From NCBI GenBank assembly GCA_002414905.1, contig DIAY01000041.1, positions 1 to 22,375 on the forward strand: a stretch of 22,375 bases of DNA, written 5' to 3'. This document shows positions 13,706 to 22,354 of this stretch, piece by piece. Both the position numbers and the translations under genes were made by a program. This stretch comes from Holophagales bacterium UBA5066 (GTDB lineage: Bacteria; Acidobacteriota; Thermoanaerobaculia; UBA5066). Below the pieces are notes generated by a model, which was given only the letters and a program-made list of their open reading frames with translations, was not told where the DNA came from and made no database searches. Every line of letters begins with the position of its first letter. The first letter of the stretch is position 1.

Positions 13706-15207
13706 AGCTCTCCTCTCTTGCCGAAGGGTTCCCTCACCGCCAGGCGGGGCCGCCGGGCGATCCGGAGGTGCGAGGGGTCACGCACGATTCCCGCCGAGCC
13801 GGCGCCGGCATCCTCTTCGCGGCCTTCCCGGGAAAGAAGCTCGACGGGCGGGCGTTCGTCGCCGAGGCCGTCCTCTCCGGCGCCCCGGCGGCGCTGGGTC
13901 CCGCTCCCGTCCCGGACGGTGTCGAGGTGCCGTACCTCGAGGTCGAGAACCCCCGGCTCGCGGCGGGGCTCTTCGCCGCCCGCCTCGCGGGGAACCCGAG
14001 CGAGAGGCTGGTGATGGCGGGCGTGACCGGAACGAGCGGAAAGACGACCACGACGCTCCTCCTCGACGAGGTTCTCGGCGCGGCGCACCCGAAGCGCGGT
14101 CTCTTCGGGACGCTCGTCTACCGCTGGGGAGAGGGGCCGGCCGGAACGCTCGATGCCTCGCGGACGACGCCCGAGGCGACGGAGCTCCAGCCGATGCTCG
14201 CGGCGCTGGCGGACGGCGGCGGGACGGCGGCGACGCTCGAGTGCTCCTCTCACGCCCTCTGGCTCGAGCGGCTCGCAGGGTGCGCTTTCGACGTGGCGCT
14301 CTTCCTGAACCTGACGCGCGACCACCTCGACGACCACGGGACGATGGAGGCGTACTTCGCGGAGAAGGCGAAGCTCTTCTCGCTCCTGAAGCCCGGCGGA
14401 TGGGCCGTCGTCAACGCCGACGACGCGTGGGGCCGCAAGCTCCTCGAGCGCCTCCCGAAGGACAGGACGCTCTCGTTCTCGCTCACGCCCGCCGCCGGTG
14501 CGGACGTCACCGGCGAGGTGCGTCCCTCGGCGGAGGGAATCTCGCTGCGGGTCGTCCGTCGCGGTACGGGAGAGGTCGTCGAGATCGAATCGCCGCTCCT
14601 CGGCGCTCCGAACGCGGAGAACCTCCTCGCGGCTGCCTCCGCGGCGCTCGCTCTCGGCCTCGACCCCGCGGAGACCGGCTCGAGGCTCGGCGCCGTCCCG
14701 ACCGTTGCCGGCCGCCTGGAACGGGTGCCGAACGGCCTGGGTCTCCTCGTCCTCGTCGACTACGCGCACAAGCCGGCCGCCCTCGAAGGGGTCCTGAAGA
14801 CGGCTCGCCCGCTCGCCTCCTCACGCGGAGGGGCGCTCCACGTCGTTTTCGGCTGTGGCGGCGACCGCGACCGGGGCAAGCGCCCCGAGATGGGGCGGAT
14901 CGCCGCGGAGCTGGCCGACCACGTCGTCATCACGTCCGACAACCCGCGCTCGGAGGAGCCGTCCGCCATCGCCGCCGAGGTCTCCGCGGGGGTCCGGGCC
15001 GCCGGACGCGAGGCGCTCGTCGTCCTCGACCGGCGCGAGGCGATCTTCCGTGCGCTCGGGACAGCGCAGCCGGGCGACGTCGTCGTCCTGGCCGGGAAGG
15101 GACACGAGACGTACCAGGTCACGGCCGGCCGGAACGAGCCGTTCGACGACCGGCTCGTCGCCCGCGAGGCGCTCGCTCAGCGGGAACGGGGAGAGGCGAG
15201 GAGATGA
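13702..15207 (+). CDS. murE: UDP-MurNAc-tripeptide synthetase MurE, meso-DAP type
   Basis: MurE adds the third amino acid to UDP-MurNAc-L-Ala-D-Glu with ATP in the cytoplasm. The 501-residue protein has the N-terminal VTHDSRR (26-32), ATP site GTSGKTT (110-116, Ser where many have Asn), ASRTTPE (152-158), SSHAL (182-186) and NLTRDHLDDHG (203-213). The probable carbamylated Lys222 lies in YFAEKAKLF, followed by DYAHKP, FGCGGDRDRGKRP (383-395) and DNPRSEEP (413-420). DNPR is the signature of meso-diaminopimelate specificity; lysine enzymes differ there. The GTG start overlaps the ftsI stop. MurF and MraY normally follow, but murD starts within the murE stop. Confidence 0.97.
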   Translation: MKLSSLAEGFPHRQAGPPGDPEVRGVTHDSRRAGAGILFAAFPGKKLDGRAFVAEAVLSGAPAALGPAPVPDGVEVPYLEVENPRLAAGLFAARLAGNPSERLVMAGVTGTSGKTTTTLLLDEVLGAAHPKRGLFGTLVYRWGEGPAGTLDASRTTPEATELQPMLAALADGGGTAATLECSSHALWLERLAGCAFDVALFLNLTRDHLDDHGTMEAYFAEKAKLFSLLKPGGWAVVNADDAWGRKLLERLPKDRTLSFSLTPAAGADVTGEVRPSAEGISLRVVRRGTGEVVEIESPLLGAPNAENLLAAASAALALGLDPAETGSRLGAVPTVAGRLERVPNGLGLLVLVDYAHKPAALEGVLKTARPLASSRGGALHVVFGCGGDRDRGKRPEMGRIAAELADHVVITSDNPRSEEPSAIAAEVSAGVRAAGREALVVLDRREAIFRALGTAQPGDVVVLAGKGHETYQVTAGRNEPFDDRLVAREALAQRERGEARR

Positions 15208-16598
15208 GCCTCTCGCTCGGTCCCGACCTCCCCGAGGTTTCCCGCGCGGCCGTCTTCGGCCTCGCGAAGTCGGGCCTCGCCACGGTCCACGCGCTCCTGG
15301 CACGCGGCGTCACGGTCGTCGCGACCGACTCGGCGCCGGCGGAGAAGCTCGGCGCGCTGCCCGAGGACGGACGCCTCGAGCTCGTCCTCGGAGGGCACCC
15401 GTCCTCCGTCCTCTCGGGCGTCGACCTCTGCGTCGTCTCGCCGGGCGTCCCCATGTCGCTGCCGGTTCTCGACGTGGCGAGGGCTTCGGGCATCCCCGTG
15501 ATCGCGGAGGTCGAGCTCGCCTCGCGCCTCGTTCCGGGCCTCGTCGTCGGCATCACCGGGACGAACGGAAAATCGACGACGACGGCCCTGGCCGCAGCCC
15601 TCCTGCGCGACGCCGGCCGCGAGGCCGTCGCCTGCGGGAACCTCGGCACCCCGTGGATCCACTTCGCCGCGGCCGCCCCGGCGGCGGGCGAGCTGCCGCC
15701 GCCGAGCCGGGTCTGGGTCGTCGAGCTCTCGTCCTTCCAGCTCGAGGGGCTCCGGCGTTTCGCGCCCGACGTCGCGGTCCACCTGAACCTGACGCCCGAC
15801 CACCTCGACCGCTACCGCTCCGTCGACGACTACGGCGCCGCCAAGGCCCGGATCTTCGAGAATCAGGGCGAGGCGCAGGTCGCGGTCCTCAACGCCGACG
15901 ATCCGCTCGTGGCCCGGATCCGGACGCGGGCACGAAAGTTCACCTTCAGCCGGACCCGGGCCCTCCCGCTCGGCGCCTGGCTGAAGGACGGCGTCTTCCT
16001 CGCGGACCTGGAGGGACAGGGGCCGCGCGTGTACGCCCGGCGCGAGGACCTGCAGCTTCCCGGCTCGCACAACGCCGAGAACGCGCTCGCTGCGCTCGCC
16101 GCGACGATCCCGCTCGGCGTCACGCCCGAGACGGCCGTGAGGACCTTCCGGACGTTCAAGGGCCTCCCGCACCGGACGGTCCTGGTGAGGACGCGCGGCG
16201 GCGTGGCCTTCTACAACGATTCGAAGGGGACGAACGTCGACGCCACGCTGAAGAGCCTCGAGGGGTTCCCCGACGGGAGCGTCTTCCTGATCCTCGGCGG
16301 CAAGGACAAGGGGGACGACTTCCGCCGTCTCCTCCCGCTCGTCACGAAGAAGGCGCGCAAGGTCCTCGCCGTCGGCGCCGCGGGGCCCGCGCTGATGCGC
16401 GCGCTCGAGGGCGGGGCCTCGTGCGAGCAGAGCGGGACGATCGCGCGCGCCGTCGAGACCGCCGCCGCAGAAGGACGCGCGGGAGACGTCGTCCTCCTCT
16501 CGCCCGCCTGCTCCTCCTACGACCAGTTCCGCAACTACGAGCATCGCGGCGAGGCCTTCGAAGCCCTCGTCCTCGCCCTTCCCGAGGCGGGAGCCTGA
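15204..16598 (+). CDS. murD: UDP-MurNAc-L-alanine:D-glutamate ligase MurD
   Basis: MurD adds D-Glu to UDP-MurNAc-L-Ala, one step before MurE. The 464-residue product has an N-terminal Rossmann domain (VFGLAKSGLA, 17-26), ATP site GTNGKST (119-125), ELSSFQL (174-180), LTPDHLDRY (196-204), probable carbamylated Lys214 in YGAAKARIF, SHNAENALAA (288-297) and the C-terminal YNDSKGTN (337-344). The ATG was chosen because it overlaps the murE stop (ATGA) and has GGAGAGG 7 nt upstream; the frame is open further upstream inside murE but without homologous content. One base separates its stop from the ftsW GTG. Direct murE-murD joining is unusual because murF and mraY are missing here. Confidence 0.97.
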   Translation: MSLSLGPDLPEVSRAAVFGLAKSGLATVHALLARGVTVVATDSAPAEKLGALPEDGRLELVLGGHPSSVLSGVDLCVVSPGVPMSLPVLDVARASGIPVIAEVELASRLVPGLVVGITGTNGKSTTTALAAALLRDAGREAVACGNLGTPWIHFAAAAPAAGELPPPSRVWVVELSSFQLEGLRRFAPDVAVHLNLTPDHLDRYRSVDDYGAAKARIFENQGEAQVAVLNADDPLVARIRTRARKFTFSRTRALPLGAWLKDGVFLADLEGQGPRVYARREDLQLPGSHNAENALAALAATIPLGVTPETAVRTFRTFKGLPHRTVLVRTRGGVAFYNDSKGTNVDATLKSLEGFPDGSVFLILGGKDKGDDFRRLLPLVTKKARKVLAVGAAGPALMRALEGGASCEQSGTIARAVETAAAEGRAGDVVLLSPACSSYDQFRNYEHRGEAFEALVLALPEAGA

Positions 16599-16599
16599 C

Positions 16600-17703
16600 G
16601 TGGCGCGCAAGCTCGCCATCGACCGCCTCCTTTTCGCGCCGGTCGTCGTCCTCGTCGCTCTGGGTCTCCTGATGATCTACAGCGCCTCGGCGATGCAGAT
16701 CTACCTCCCCTCCGCGGGAGGTCCGTCGCAACCGCTCCACTTCGTCATCAAGCAGGGAATCGCCGTTTTCCTCGGGGGGCTCCTGACGATCGGCGCGATG
16801 CAGCTCGACTACCGCAGGCTGAACGACCCGCGTCTCGTCGCCGCGGTGTTCGGCCTCCTCACGGTGGCGCTCCTGGTGGTCCTCTTCCGGCCTCCGATCA
16901 ACGGCACGCGGCGCTGGATCAGCGTCGGCGTGATGTCGGTCCAGCCCTCCGAGTTCGCCAAGATCGGCCTCGTCGTCGCCCTCGCGGCACTGCTCTCGCG
17001 CCGGGAAGGCGAGCTCGACGACGTGAAGCGGACGCTCCTGCCGGTGGCCGGCCTGCTGGCCGTCCTCGGCGGGCTCGTCCTCCTCCAGCCCGACTTCGGG
17101 ACCGCGCTCTCCTACTTCGCCATCGCCGGCGCGATGCTCTTCTACGCCGGCCTGCGGCTCGGATGGTTCGCAGCCGGGGCGTTCATCACGCTCCCCGCCC
17201 TCGTCGCCTACGCCTGGTCGGCGCCCTACCGCAGGGCCCGTATCCTCGCCTTCCTCCACCCCGAGTCGGACCCTCTCGGCACCGGCTACCAGGCCCTCCA
17301 GTCCCTCATCGCCGTCGGCACCGGCGGCGTCACCGGCCTCGGGCTCGGCGACGGAAAGCAGAAGCTCTTCTTCCTCCCCTACCCCTACACCGACTTCATC
17401 TACGCCATCGTCGGAGAGGAGCTCGGCCTGATCGGCTGCGTCGTCGTCCTCGGCCTCTTCGGGCTCCTCTTCGCCCGTGGGATGCGCGCCGCCGTGAACG
17501 CTCCCGACCTGTTCGGCCGGCTCCTCGGCGTCGGCCTCGCGGTGATGATCGTCGTCCAGGCCCTCGTCAACGTCTCCGTCGTCCTCGCGCTCCTTCCCAC
17601 CAAGGGGATCCCGCTGCCGTTCCTCTCCTACGGCGGCTCCGCCCTCTGGGCGGACCTGATCGCGGTCGGGATCCTCCTCAACGTCTCGCAGCACGCGCCG
17701 TGA
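16600..17703 (+). CDS. ftsW: septal peptidoglycan polymerase FtsW (SEDS family)
   Basis: FtsW is the SEDS glycosyltransferase that polymerises lipid II at the septum with its partner FtsI. The 367-residue protein is almost entirely membrane helices. Family motifs are LMIYSASA (24-31), GTRRWI (102-107), QPSEFAKI (115-122), QPDFGTA (163-169), GTGYQALQSLIAVGTGG (227-243), YPYTDFIYAIVGEELG (261-276) with the essential Asp at 265, and the PTKGIPLPFLSYGGS block near the C-terminus. The GTG at 16600 lies 1 nt after murD and has GGGAG 7 nt upstream. RodA is the alternative in the same family, but the neighbourhood (murD, murC, ftsQ) argues for FtsW. The stop overlaps the murC start with no murG in between. 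Confidence 0.95.
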   Translation: MARKLAIDRLLFAPVVVLVALGLLMIYSASAMQIYLPSAGGPSQPLHFVIKQGIAVFLGGLLTIGAMQLDYRRLNDPRLVAAVFGLLTVALLVVLFRPPINGTRRWISVGVMSVQPSEFAKIGLVVALAALLSRREGELDDVKRTLLPVAGLLAVLGGLVLLQPDFGTALSYFAIAGAMLFYAGLRLGWFAAGAFITLPALVAYAWSAPYRRARILAFLHPESDPLGTGYQALQSLIAVGTGGVTGLGLGDGKQKLFFLPYPYTDFIYAIVGEELGLIGCVVVLGLFGLLFARGMRAAVNAPDLFGRLLGVGLAVMIVVQALVNVSVVLALLPTKGIPLPFLSYGGSALWADLIAVGILLNVSQHAP

Positions 17704-19088
17704 ACTTCCTCCGCGTCCGCCGCGTCCACTTCGTCGGGATCGGGGGGGTCGGCATGTCCGGCCTCGCCGAGATCCTCTCGAGCGTCGGCCTTACGGTGAC
17801 GGGGTCGGACCTGCGCGAGGGGGAGGAGACCCACCGGCTCCGGGCGCTCGGCATCCCGATCTTCGCGGCGGGGCATCGTGCCGAGCACGTGTCCGGCGCC
17901 GACGTCGTCGTCTACTCCTCCGCCGTCGCCGAGGACAATCCCGAGCTCGTCGCCGCCCGGATCGCGGGAGTCCCCGTCATCAAGCGTGCCGAGATGCTCG
18001 CCGAGGTGATGCGGGTGAAGACCGGCATCGCCATCGCCGGATCCCACGGGAAGACGACGACGACCTCGATGACGGGATCGATCCTCCAGGCGGCCGGCCT
18101 CGACCCGACCATCGTCGTCGGGGGGCGGGTCCGCGCGATGGGGACGAACGCCTGCCTCGGCAAGGGGGAGTACCTCGTCGCGGAGGCCGACGAGTTCGAC
18201 CGCTCGTTCCTGAGGCTCCGGCCGATCGTGGCGGTCGTCAACAACATCGACCTCGAGCACCTCGACACCTATCGCGACCTGGCCGACCTGAAGGACGCCT
18301 TCACCGAGTTCGCCTCGACCGTCCCCTTCTTCGGCACGGCGCTTCTCGGCCTCGACGACCCGAACGTCCAGGAGATCCGGCCGCTGCTGGCGTCCCGCGT
18401 GCGTGTCGAGACGTTCGGCCTGACGCCCCAGGCCGGCGTGACGGCGCGGGACCTCGCCCTCGAGAGGAGCGGGTCGCGCTTCACCGTCGTCGCGGACGGC
18501 GAGGTGATCGGTCCCGTCGAGGTCTCCCTCCCGGGTCTTCACAACGTGAAGAACGCGCTCGCAGCGATCGCGATCGCCCGCGAGCTCGACGTCCCGTTCG
18601 AAGCGTGCGTGAAGGCGCTCGCGACGTTCGCGGGCGTGGCCCGCCGATTCGAGCGGAAAGGCGAGCGGGACGGCGTCCTCGTCGTCGACGACTACGCCCA
18701 CCACCCGACGGAGGTCTCGGCGACCCTCGGCGCCGCGCGGCAGGCGTATCCCCAGCGGCGGCTCGTCGTCCTCTTCCAGCCGCACCTCTTCACGCGCACG
18801 CGCGACCAGGCGGCCGGCTTCGGTGCGGCCCTCCTCGCGGCCGATGCCGTCTACGTCCTCCCCGTCTACCCGTCGCGCGAGGCGCCGATCCCGGGCGTCA
18901 CGTCCCGCCTCGTCTCCGACGCGGCGCGCACGCGAGGTCACCGGAACGTCTTCGACCTCGACGTCCGCTCGGAGGTCGTCCCCCGCCTGAGGGAAGACCT
19001 GAAGGAAGGCGACCTCCTCGTGACGATGGGCGCGGGAGACGTCAACCGCCTCGGCGAGGAGCTGCTGGGGACGAGGGGGGCGGCATGA
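17700..19088 (+). CDS. murC: UDP-N-acetylmuramate:L-alanine ligase MurC
   Basis: MurC adds L-Ala to UDP-MurNAc, the first amino acid of the stem peptide. The 462-residue product has the N-terminal HFVGIGGVGMSGLAEI (10-25), ATP site GSHGKTT (114-120), EADEFDRSF (162-170), NNIDLEHLDTY (181-191), HNVKNALAA (281-289) and DDYAHHPTE (330-338), then FQPHLFTRT. The GTG at 17700 overlaps the ftsW stop (GTGA) and gives the expected short N-terminus; the frame is open far upstream across ftsW but with no matching content. No Shine-Dalgarno is visible, so translation probably depends on coupling to ftsW. Its stop overlaps the ftsQ ATG, with no murB or ddl between. Confidence 0.97.
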   Translation: MNFLRVRRVHFVGIGGVGMSGLAEILSSVGLTVTGSDLREGEETHRLRALGIPIFAAGHRAEHVSGADVVVYSSAVAEDNPELVAARIAGVPVIKRAEMLAEVMRVKTGIAIAGSHGKTTTTSMTGSILQAAGLDPTIVVGGRVRAMGTNACLGKGEYLVAEADEFDRSFLRLRPIVAVVNNIDLEHLDTYRDLADLKDAFTEFASTVPFFGTALLGLDDPNVQEIRPLLASRVRVETFGLTPQAGVTARDLALERSGSRFTVVADGEVIGPVEVSLPGLHNVKNALAAIAIARELDVPFEACVKALATFAGVARRFERKGERDGVLVVDDYAHHPTEVSATLGAARQAYPQRRLVVLFQPHLFTRTRDQAAGFGAALLAADAVYVLPVYPSREAPIPGVTSRLVSDAARTRGHRNVFDLDVRSEVVPRLREDLKEGDLLVTMGAGDVNRLGEELLGTRGAA

Positions 19089-19897
19089 CCGGCGCGTTCT
19101 ACCGCCCCGGGACGATCCGGCCTCCGCGACCCTCCCGCCGCCGCGAGGCGACCCGTCGGGCCGTCCTCGGCCTCCTCCTCGTCGTCCTGCTCGGCGGCAG
19201 CGCCGCGGCGGCCTGGGCGACCGTCCACCGGCACCCGCGCTTCCAGGTGAAGCGCGTCGTCCTGATCGGCGTCCCCGAGCCGCACCGGCACGAGGTCGAG
19301 GCCCTCTCGGATCCCTGGATCGGACGTCCGCTCCTCTCGGTCGACCTGGACGGAGCGATCAGCAGCCTCTCGTCGCGCCCGTGGGTCGCGCGCGTCTCCG
19401 CCCGCCGCGTCGTCCCCGACACGATCTCGGTGCAGATCGAGCCCCGGGCGCCGGTGGCGCTCGCGCGGCGGGGGGACGAGCTCTGGACCGTCGATCAGGA
19501 CGGGCTCTGGCTCGCGGCGTTCGCCGGGGGGGCCGGAGCGCCCCGCTTCGTCGTCCTCGACCCGTCGGGCGCCCCGTCGCCGGAGGAGGCCGTGACCCGC
19601 GGGGCGCGCCTCCTGCACCGTCTTCGGGACGAGGATCCCGAGCTCCTCTCGCGCATCTCGGAGGTGGAGGTCCTCTCCGAAGGCTTCGCCATCGTCGACG
19701 CGCCTGCCCGCCTGAAGCTCCGGCTCGGCGACGACGCCCTCGCGACCGGACAGGCGTTCGCCCGCTGGCGCGCGTTCCTGGCTCTCACACCCGAGCTGGT
19801 CCGCCTCGGTCTCCTCCCGCGGGAGATCGACCTGCGATTCGAGAACCGCATCATCCTGAAGGCTCCGGGGACCGAAAGCCCCCGAAGCGAGACCTGA
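19085..19897 (+). CDS. ftsQ: cell division protein FtsQ
   Basis: FtsQ is a bitopic protein of the divisome that binds FtsB/FtsL and links them to the FtsWI synthase. The 270-residue product has a Pro/Arg-rich cytoplasmic tail (1-25), a membrane helix (about 26-46), and a POTRA domain (about 53-123, FQVKRVVLIG to VQIEPRAPVA). The FtsQ beta domain follows, with LWTVDQDGLWL (about 132-142) and the closing REIDLRFENRIILK. The order POTRA then DxxG in the beta domain is characteristic. The ATG overlaps the murC stop and has a GAGGGGGG stretch upstream. It is followed by ftsA after 10 bp. Confidence 0.92.
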   Translation: MTGAFYRPGTIRPPRPSRRREATRRAVLGLLLVVLLGGSAAAAWATVHRHPRFQVKRVVLIGVPEPHRHEVEALSDPWIGRPLLSVDLDGAISSLSSRPWVARVSARRVVPDTISVQIEPRAPVALARRGDELWTVDQDGLWLAAFAGGAGAPRFVVLDPSGAPSPEEAVTRGARLLHRLRDEDPELLSRISEVEVLSEGFAIVDAPARLKLRLGDDALATGQAFARWRAFLALTPELVRLGLLPREIDLRFENRIILKAPGTESPRSET

Positions 19898-19907
19898 GGA
19901 AGGACCC

Positions 19908-21152
19908 GTGACGAAGACCACCCCGTACCTCGTCAGCCTCGACATCGGCTCCTCGAAGGTCTGCGCGCTCATCGCGGAGACCGGAAGCGAGGGGCGCATC
20001 GACGTCGTCGGCAAGGGGACCGCCACCCACAAGGGAACCCGCAAGGGGGCGATCATCGACGTCCCCGCCACGGTGGAGGCGATCAAACGCGCCACAGAAG
20101 AGGCCGAGATCATGGCGGGGGTCCAGATCGAGCGGGCCGTCGTCGGCGTCTCGGGACCCGTCGTGAGGTCGTTCAACAGCCGGCAGGTCGTCGCCGTCGC
20201 CGCGCGCAGCCGCGAGATCTCACGCGAGGACATCGGCCGCGCGCTCGACGCCGCCCGCTCCTGCCCGATTCCCTCCGACTACGAGATCCTGACCGTCCTG
20301 CAGCGGCAGTTCGTCGTCGACGGGCAGGACGGCGTCGCCGATCCCCTCGGAATGGTCGGAAGCCGCCTCGAGGCCGACGTCCACGTCGTCACCGTCCCGG
20401 TCGCCACGACCCAGAACCTCCTCAAGTGCGTCAACGGCGCCGGCGTTTCCGTGACCGAGATGATCCTGGAGCCGCTCGCGGCGAGCGAGGCGGTCCTGAC
20501 GCCCGACGAGAAGGACCACGGGGTCGTTCTCGCCGACATCGGCGGCGGGACGACGGAGATCGCCGTCTGGCGGCAGGGGGCCCTCGCCCACACCGCCGTC
20601 ATCCCGATCGGCGGCGACCTTTTCACGAGCGACCTCGCGGTTCTCCTGAAAACTCCCGTTCCCGACGCCGAGCGGCTGAAGAAGAAGTATGGTGCGGCGA
20701 TTACAGGCCTTCTGAACGGCGTGGAGATGATCGACGTTCCCCGCACGGGTGGACAGGGAGTCCACCCGGTGTTGCGCGGTTACATCGCGGAGATCCTCGA
20801 GGCGCGCGCTCGCGAGCTCTTCGAGGTCGTCTGGCGCGAGGCGACAGCGGACATCCCGGCGCAGGAGCTGCGCGCCGGCCTCGTCCTGACGGGCGGGGGC
20901 GCCTCGCTCGACGGAATGGCCGACGAGGCCGAGCAGGTCCTCGGCATCCCGGTGAGGATCGGCTCCCCGCGGGGGCTCTCGGGGCTCACGGACGTCGTCA
21001 ACGGCCCGGAGTGGGCCTGCGCGGCGGGCCTGCTCCTCATCGGTCGCGGCGGCGCGGCCGCTCCGAAGAACAAGCCGAAGGCTTCGGGCGGCCTTCTTGC
21101 GAAACTGAAAAACTCGCTGGGGCGGATGTTCACCCCGGCGTCGGCCATCTGA
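19908..21152 (+). CDS. ftsA: cell division protein FtsA
   Basis: FtsA is an actin-like ATPase that tethers FtsZ filaments to the inner membrane. The 414-residue protein shows phosphate-1 SLDIGSSKVCALIAE (10-24), the SHS2/1C subdomain region (about 85-165), phosphate-2 LADIGGGTTEIAV (208-220), the LTGGGASLDGM adenosine block near residue 327 and a C-terminal amphipathic helix (LLAKLKNSLGRMF) that would be the membrane-targeting sequence. The GTG start is supported by GAGGAAGGA directly upstream. Nineteen bases separate it from ftsZ. It keeps its classical place between ftsQ and ftsZ. Confidence 0.97.
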   Translation: MTKTTPYLVSLDIGSSKVCALIAETGSEGRIDVVGKGTATHKGTRKGAIIDVPATVEAIKRATEEAEIMAGVQIERAVVGVSGPVVRSFNSRQVVAVAARSREISREDIGRALDAARSCPIPSDYEILTVLQRQFVVDGQDGVADPLGMVGSRLEADVHVVTVPVATTQNLLKCVNGAGVSVTEMILEPLAASEAVLTPDEKDHGVVLADIGGGTTEIAVWRQGALAHTAVIPIGGDLFTSDLAVLLKTPVPDAERLKKKYGAAITGLLNGVEMIDVPRTGGQGVHPVLRGYIAEILEARARELFEVVWREATADIPAQELRAGLVLTGGGASLDGMADEAEQVLGIPVRIGSPRGLSGLTDVVNGPEWACAAGLLLIGRGGAAAPKNKPKASGGLLAKLKNSLGRMFTPASAI

Positions 21153-21171
21153 ACGAGACCGGGAGGAAGAG

Positions 21172-22332
21172 ATGATTCTGTTCGAGGACGAGTCGAGCGC
21201 GGTTCCGGCGATCACGATCGGAGAGGACGTCGTTTCCCCGGCGCGGATCAAGGTCGTCGGCGTCGGCGGCGGGGGCGGAAACGCCGTCAACCGGATGATC
21301 CAGTCGGGCATCCGCGGCGTGGAGTTCATCGCCGCGAACACGGACCTGCAGGTCCTGAAGGTCAACCGGGCCGCGCAGAAGATCCAGCTCGGCCTGGCGA
21401 CCTCCAAGGGGATGGGGGCCGGCTCGAACCCCGAGATCGGGCGCACCGCCGCCCTCGAGGACGCCGAGCGGATCGCCGAGGCGCTCTCGGGCTCCGACAT
21501 GGTCTTCGTCACCGCCGGCATGGGTGGCGGGACGGGGACCGGCGCAGCGCCCGTCGTCGCGAAGATCGCCTCCGAGGCGGGGGCGCTCGTCGTGGCGATC
21601 GTCTCCAAGCCGTTCGGGTTCGAGGGGCGGCGCAAGCTGCGCTTCGCCGAGGACGGGATCGCCGAGCTGCGCGAGTACGTCGACACGCTCATCACGATCC
21701 CGAACGAACGCCTCTACGCCTTCGTCGACCGGAACATCACGGCGTGGGAGGCGTTCAAGATCGCCGACGACGTTCTCCGGCAGGCGGTGCAGGGGATCAG
21801 CGACCTGATCACCGTCCCCGGCTACGTGAACGTCGACTTCGCCGACGTGAAGACCGTCATGGAGAACATGGGGATGGCGCTGATGGGGACCGGCACGGCG
21901 ACGGGCGAGCACCGCGCCGTCGAGGCGGCCCAGAAGGCGATCTCGAACCCCCTCCTGGAGGAGCAGTCGATCCAGGGGGCGCGGGCCATCCTGATCAACG
22001 TCACTGGGGGCGAGGACCTCACGCTGACCGAGTTCAACGAGGCGTGCCAGATCGTCCAGCAGGCGGCCGACGACGACGCGAACATCATCTTCGGCCTCGT
22101 CCAGGACAGCGCGATGAAGGACCAGGTGAAGGTCAGCGTCATCGCCACCGGTTTCGACGCTCCCATCGCCGCGCGCCGCGTCGCCGCGCAGCCGAACGAA
22201 CGTGTGAGGATGCCGCTCGCCGAGGAGAGTCTCCCGGAAGACTCGGGCTACGGAGTCAACCTCGTCAATGCCCGGAACCCGAAGGACGACATGTTCGACA
22301 TTCCGACGTTCCTGCGGAGGCAGATGGACTGA
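21172..22332 (+). CDS. ftsZ: cell division GTPase FtsZ
   Basis: FtsZ is the tubulin-like GTPase that forms the Z-ring. The 386-residue product contains VGVGGGGGNAVN (29-40), AANTDLQ (54-60), the GTP signature GMGGGTGTGAAP (116-127), NERL (178-181) and the catalytic T7 loop NVDFADVKTVM (220-230; Asp222 and Asp225). A C-terminal domain with TGFD and a short linker of about 40 residues follow. The very end carries the conserved tail peptide DIPTFLRRQMD (376-386), which binds FtsA. The linker is shorter than in many bacteria. GGGAGGA lies 4 nt before the ATG. It is the last gene of the cluster in the window. Confidence 0.99.
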   Translation: MILFEDESSAVPAITIGEDVVSPARIKVVGVGGGGGNAVNRMIQSGIRGVEFIAANTDLQVLKVNRAAQKIQLGLATSKGMGAGSNPEIGRTAALEDAERIAEALSGSDMVFVTAGMGGGTGTGAAPVVAKIASEAGALVVAIVSKPFGFEGRRKLRFAEDGIAELREYVDTLITIPNERLYAFVDRNITAWEAFKIADDVLRQAVQGISDLITVPGYVNVDFADVKTVMENMGMALMGTGTATGEHRAVEAAQKAISNPLLEEQSIQGARAILINVTGGEDLTLTEFNEACQIVQQAADDDANIIFGLVQDSAMKDQVKVSVIATGFDAPIAARRVAAQPNERVRMPLAEESLPEDSGYGVNLVNARNPKDDMFDIPTFLRRQMD

Positions 22333-22333
22333 G

Positions 22334-22354
22334 GGCGCGGGTCCACCTCGCGCC
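22334..22354 (+). terminator. hairpin just after ftsZ, possible terminator
   Basis: GGCGCG (22334-22339) and CGCGCC (22349-22354) form a perfect 6-bp stem that can be extended by a G-U and a G-C pair, leaving a 5-nt loop. It begins two bases after the ftsZ stop. The following bases are CA-rich without a T-run, so intrinsic termination is uncertain. The remaining 21 bases to the window edge hold nothing recognisable. Confidence 0.35.

Noticed and set aside
14029..14049. GTSGKTT in place of GTNGKTT in MurE as a defective ATP site
   Set aside because: The P-loop Gly-Lys-Thr core is intact and Ser at that place is a tolerated variant; all other catalytic motifs are present.
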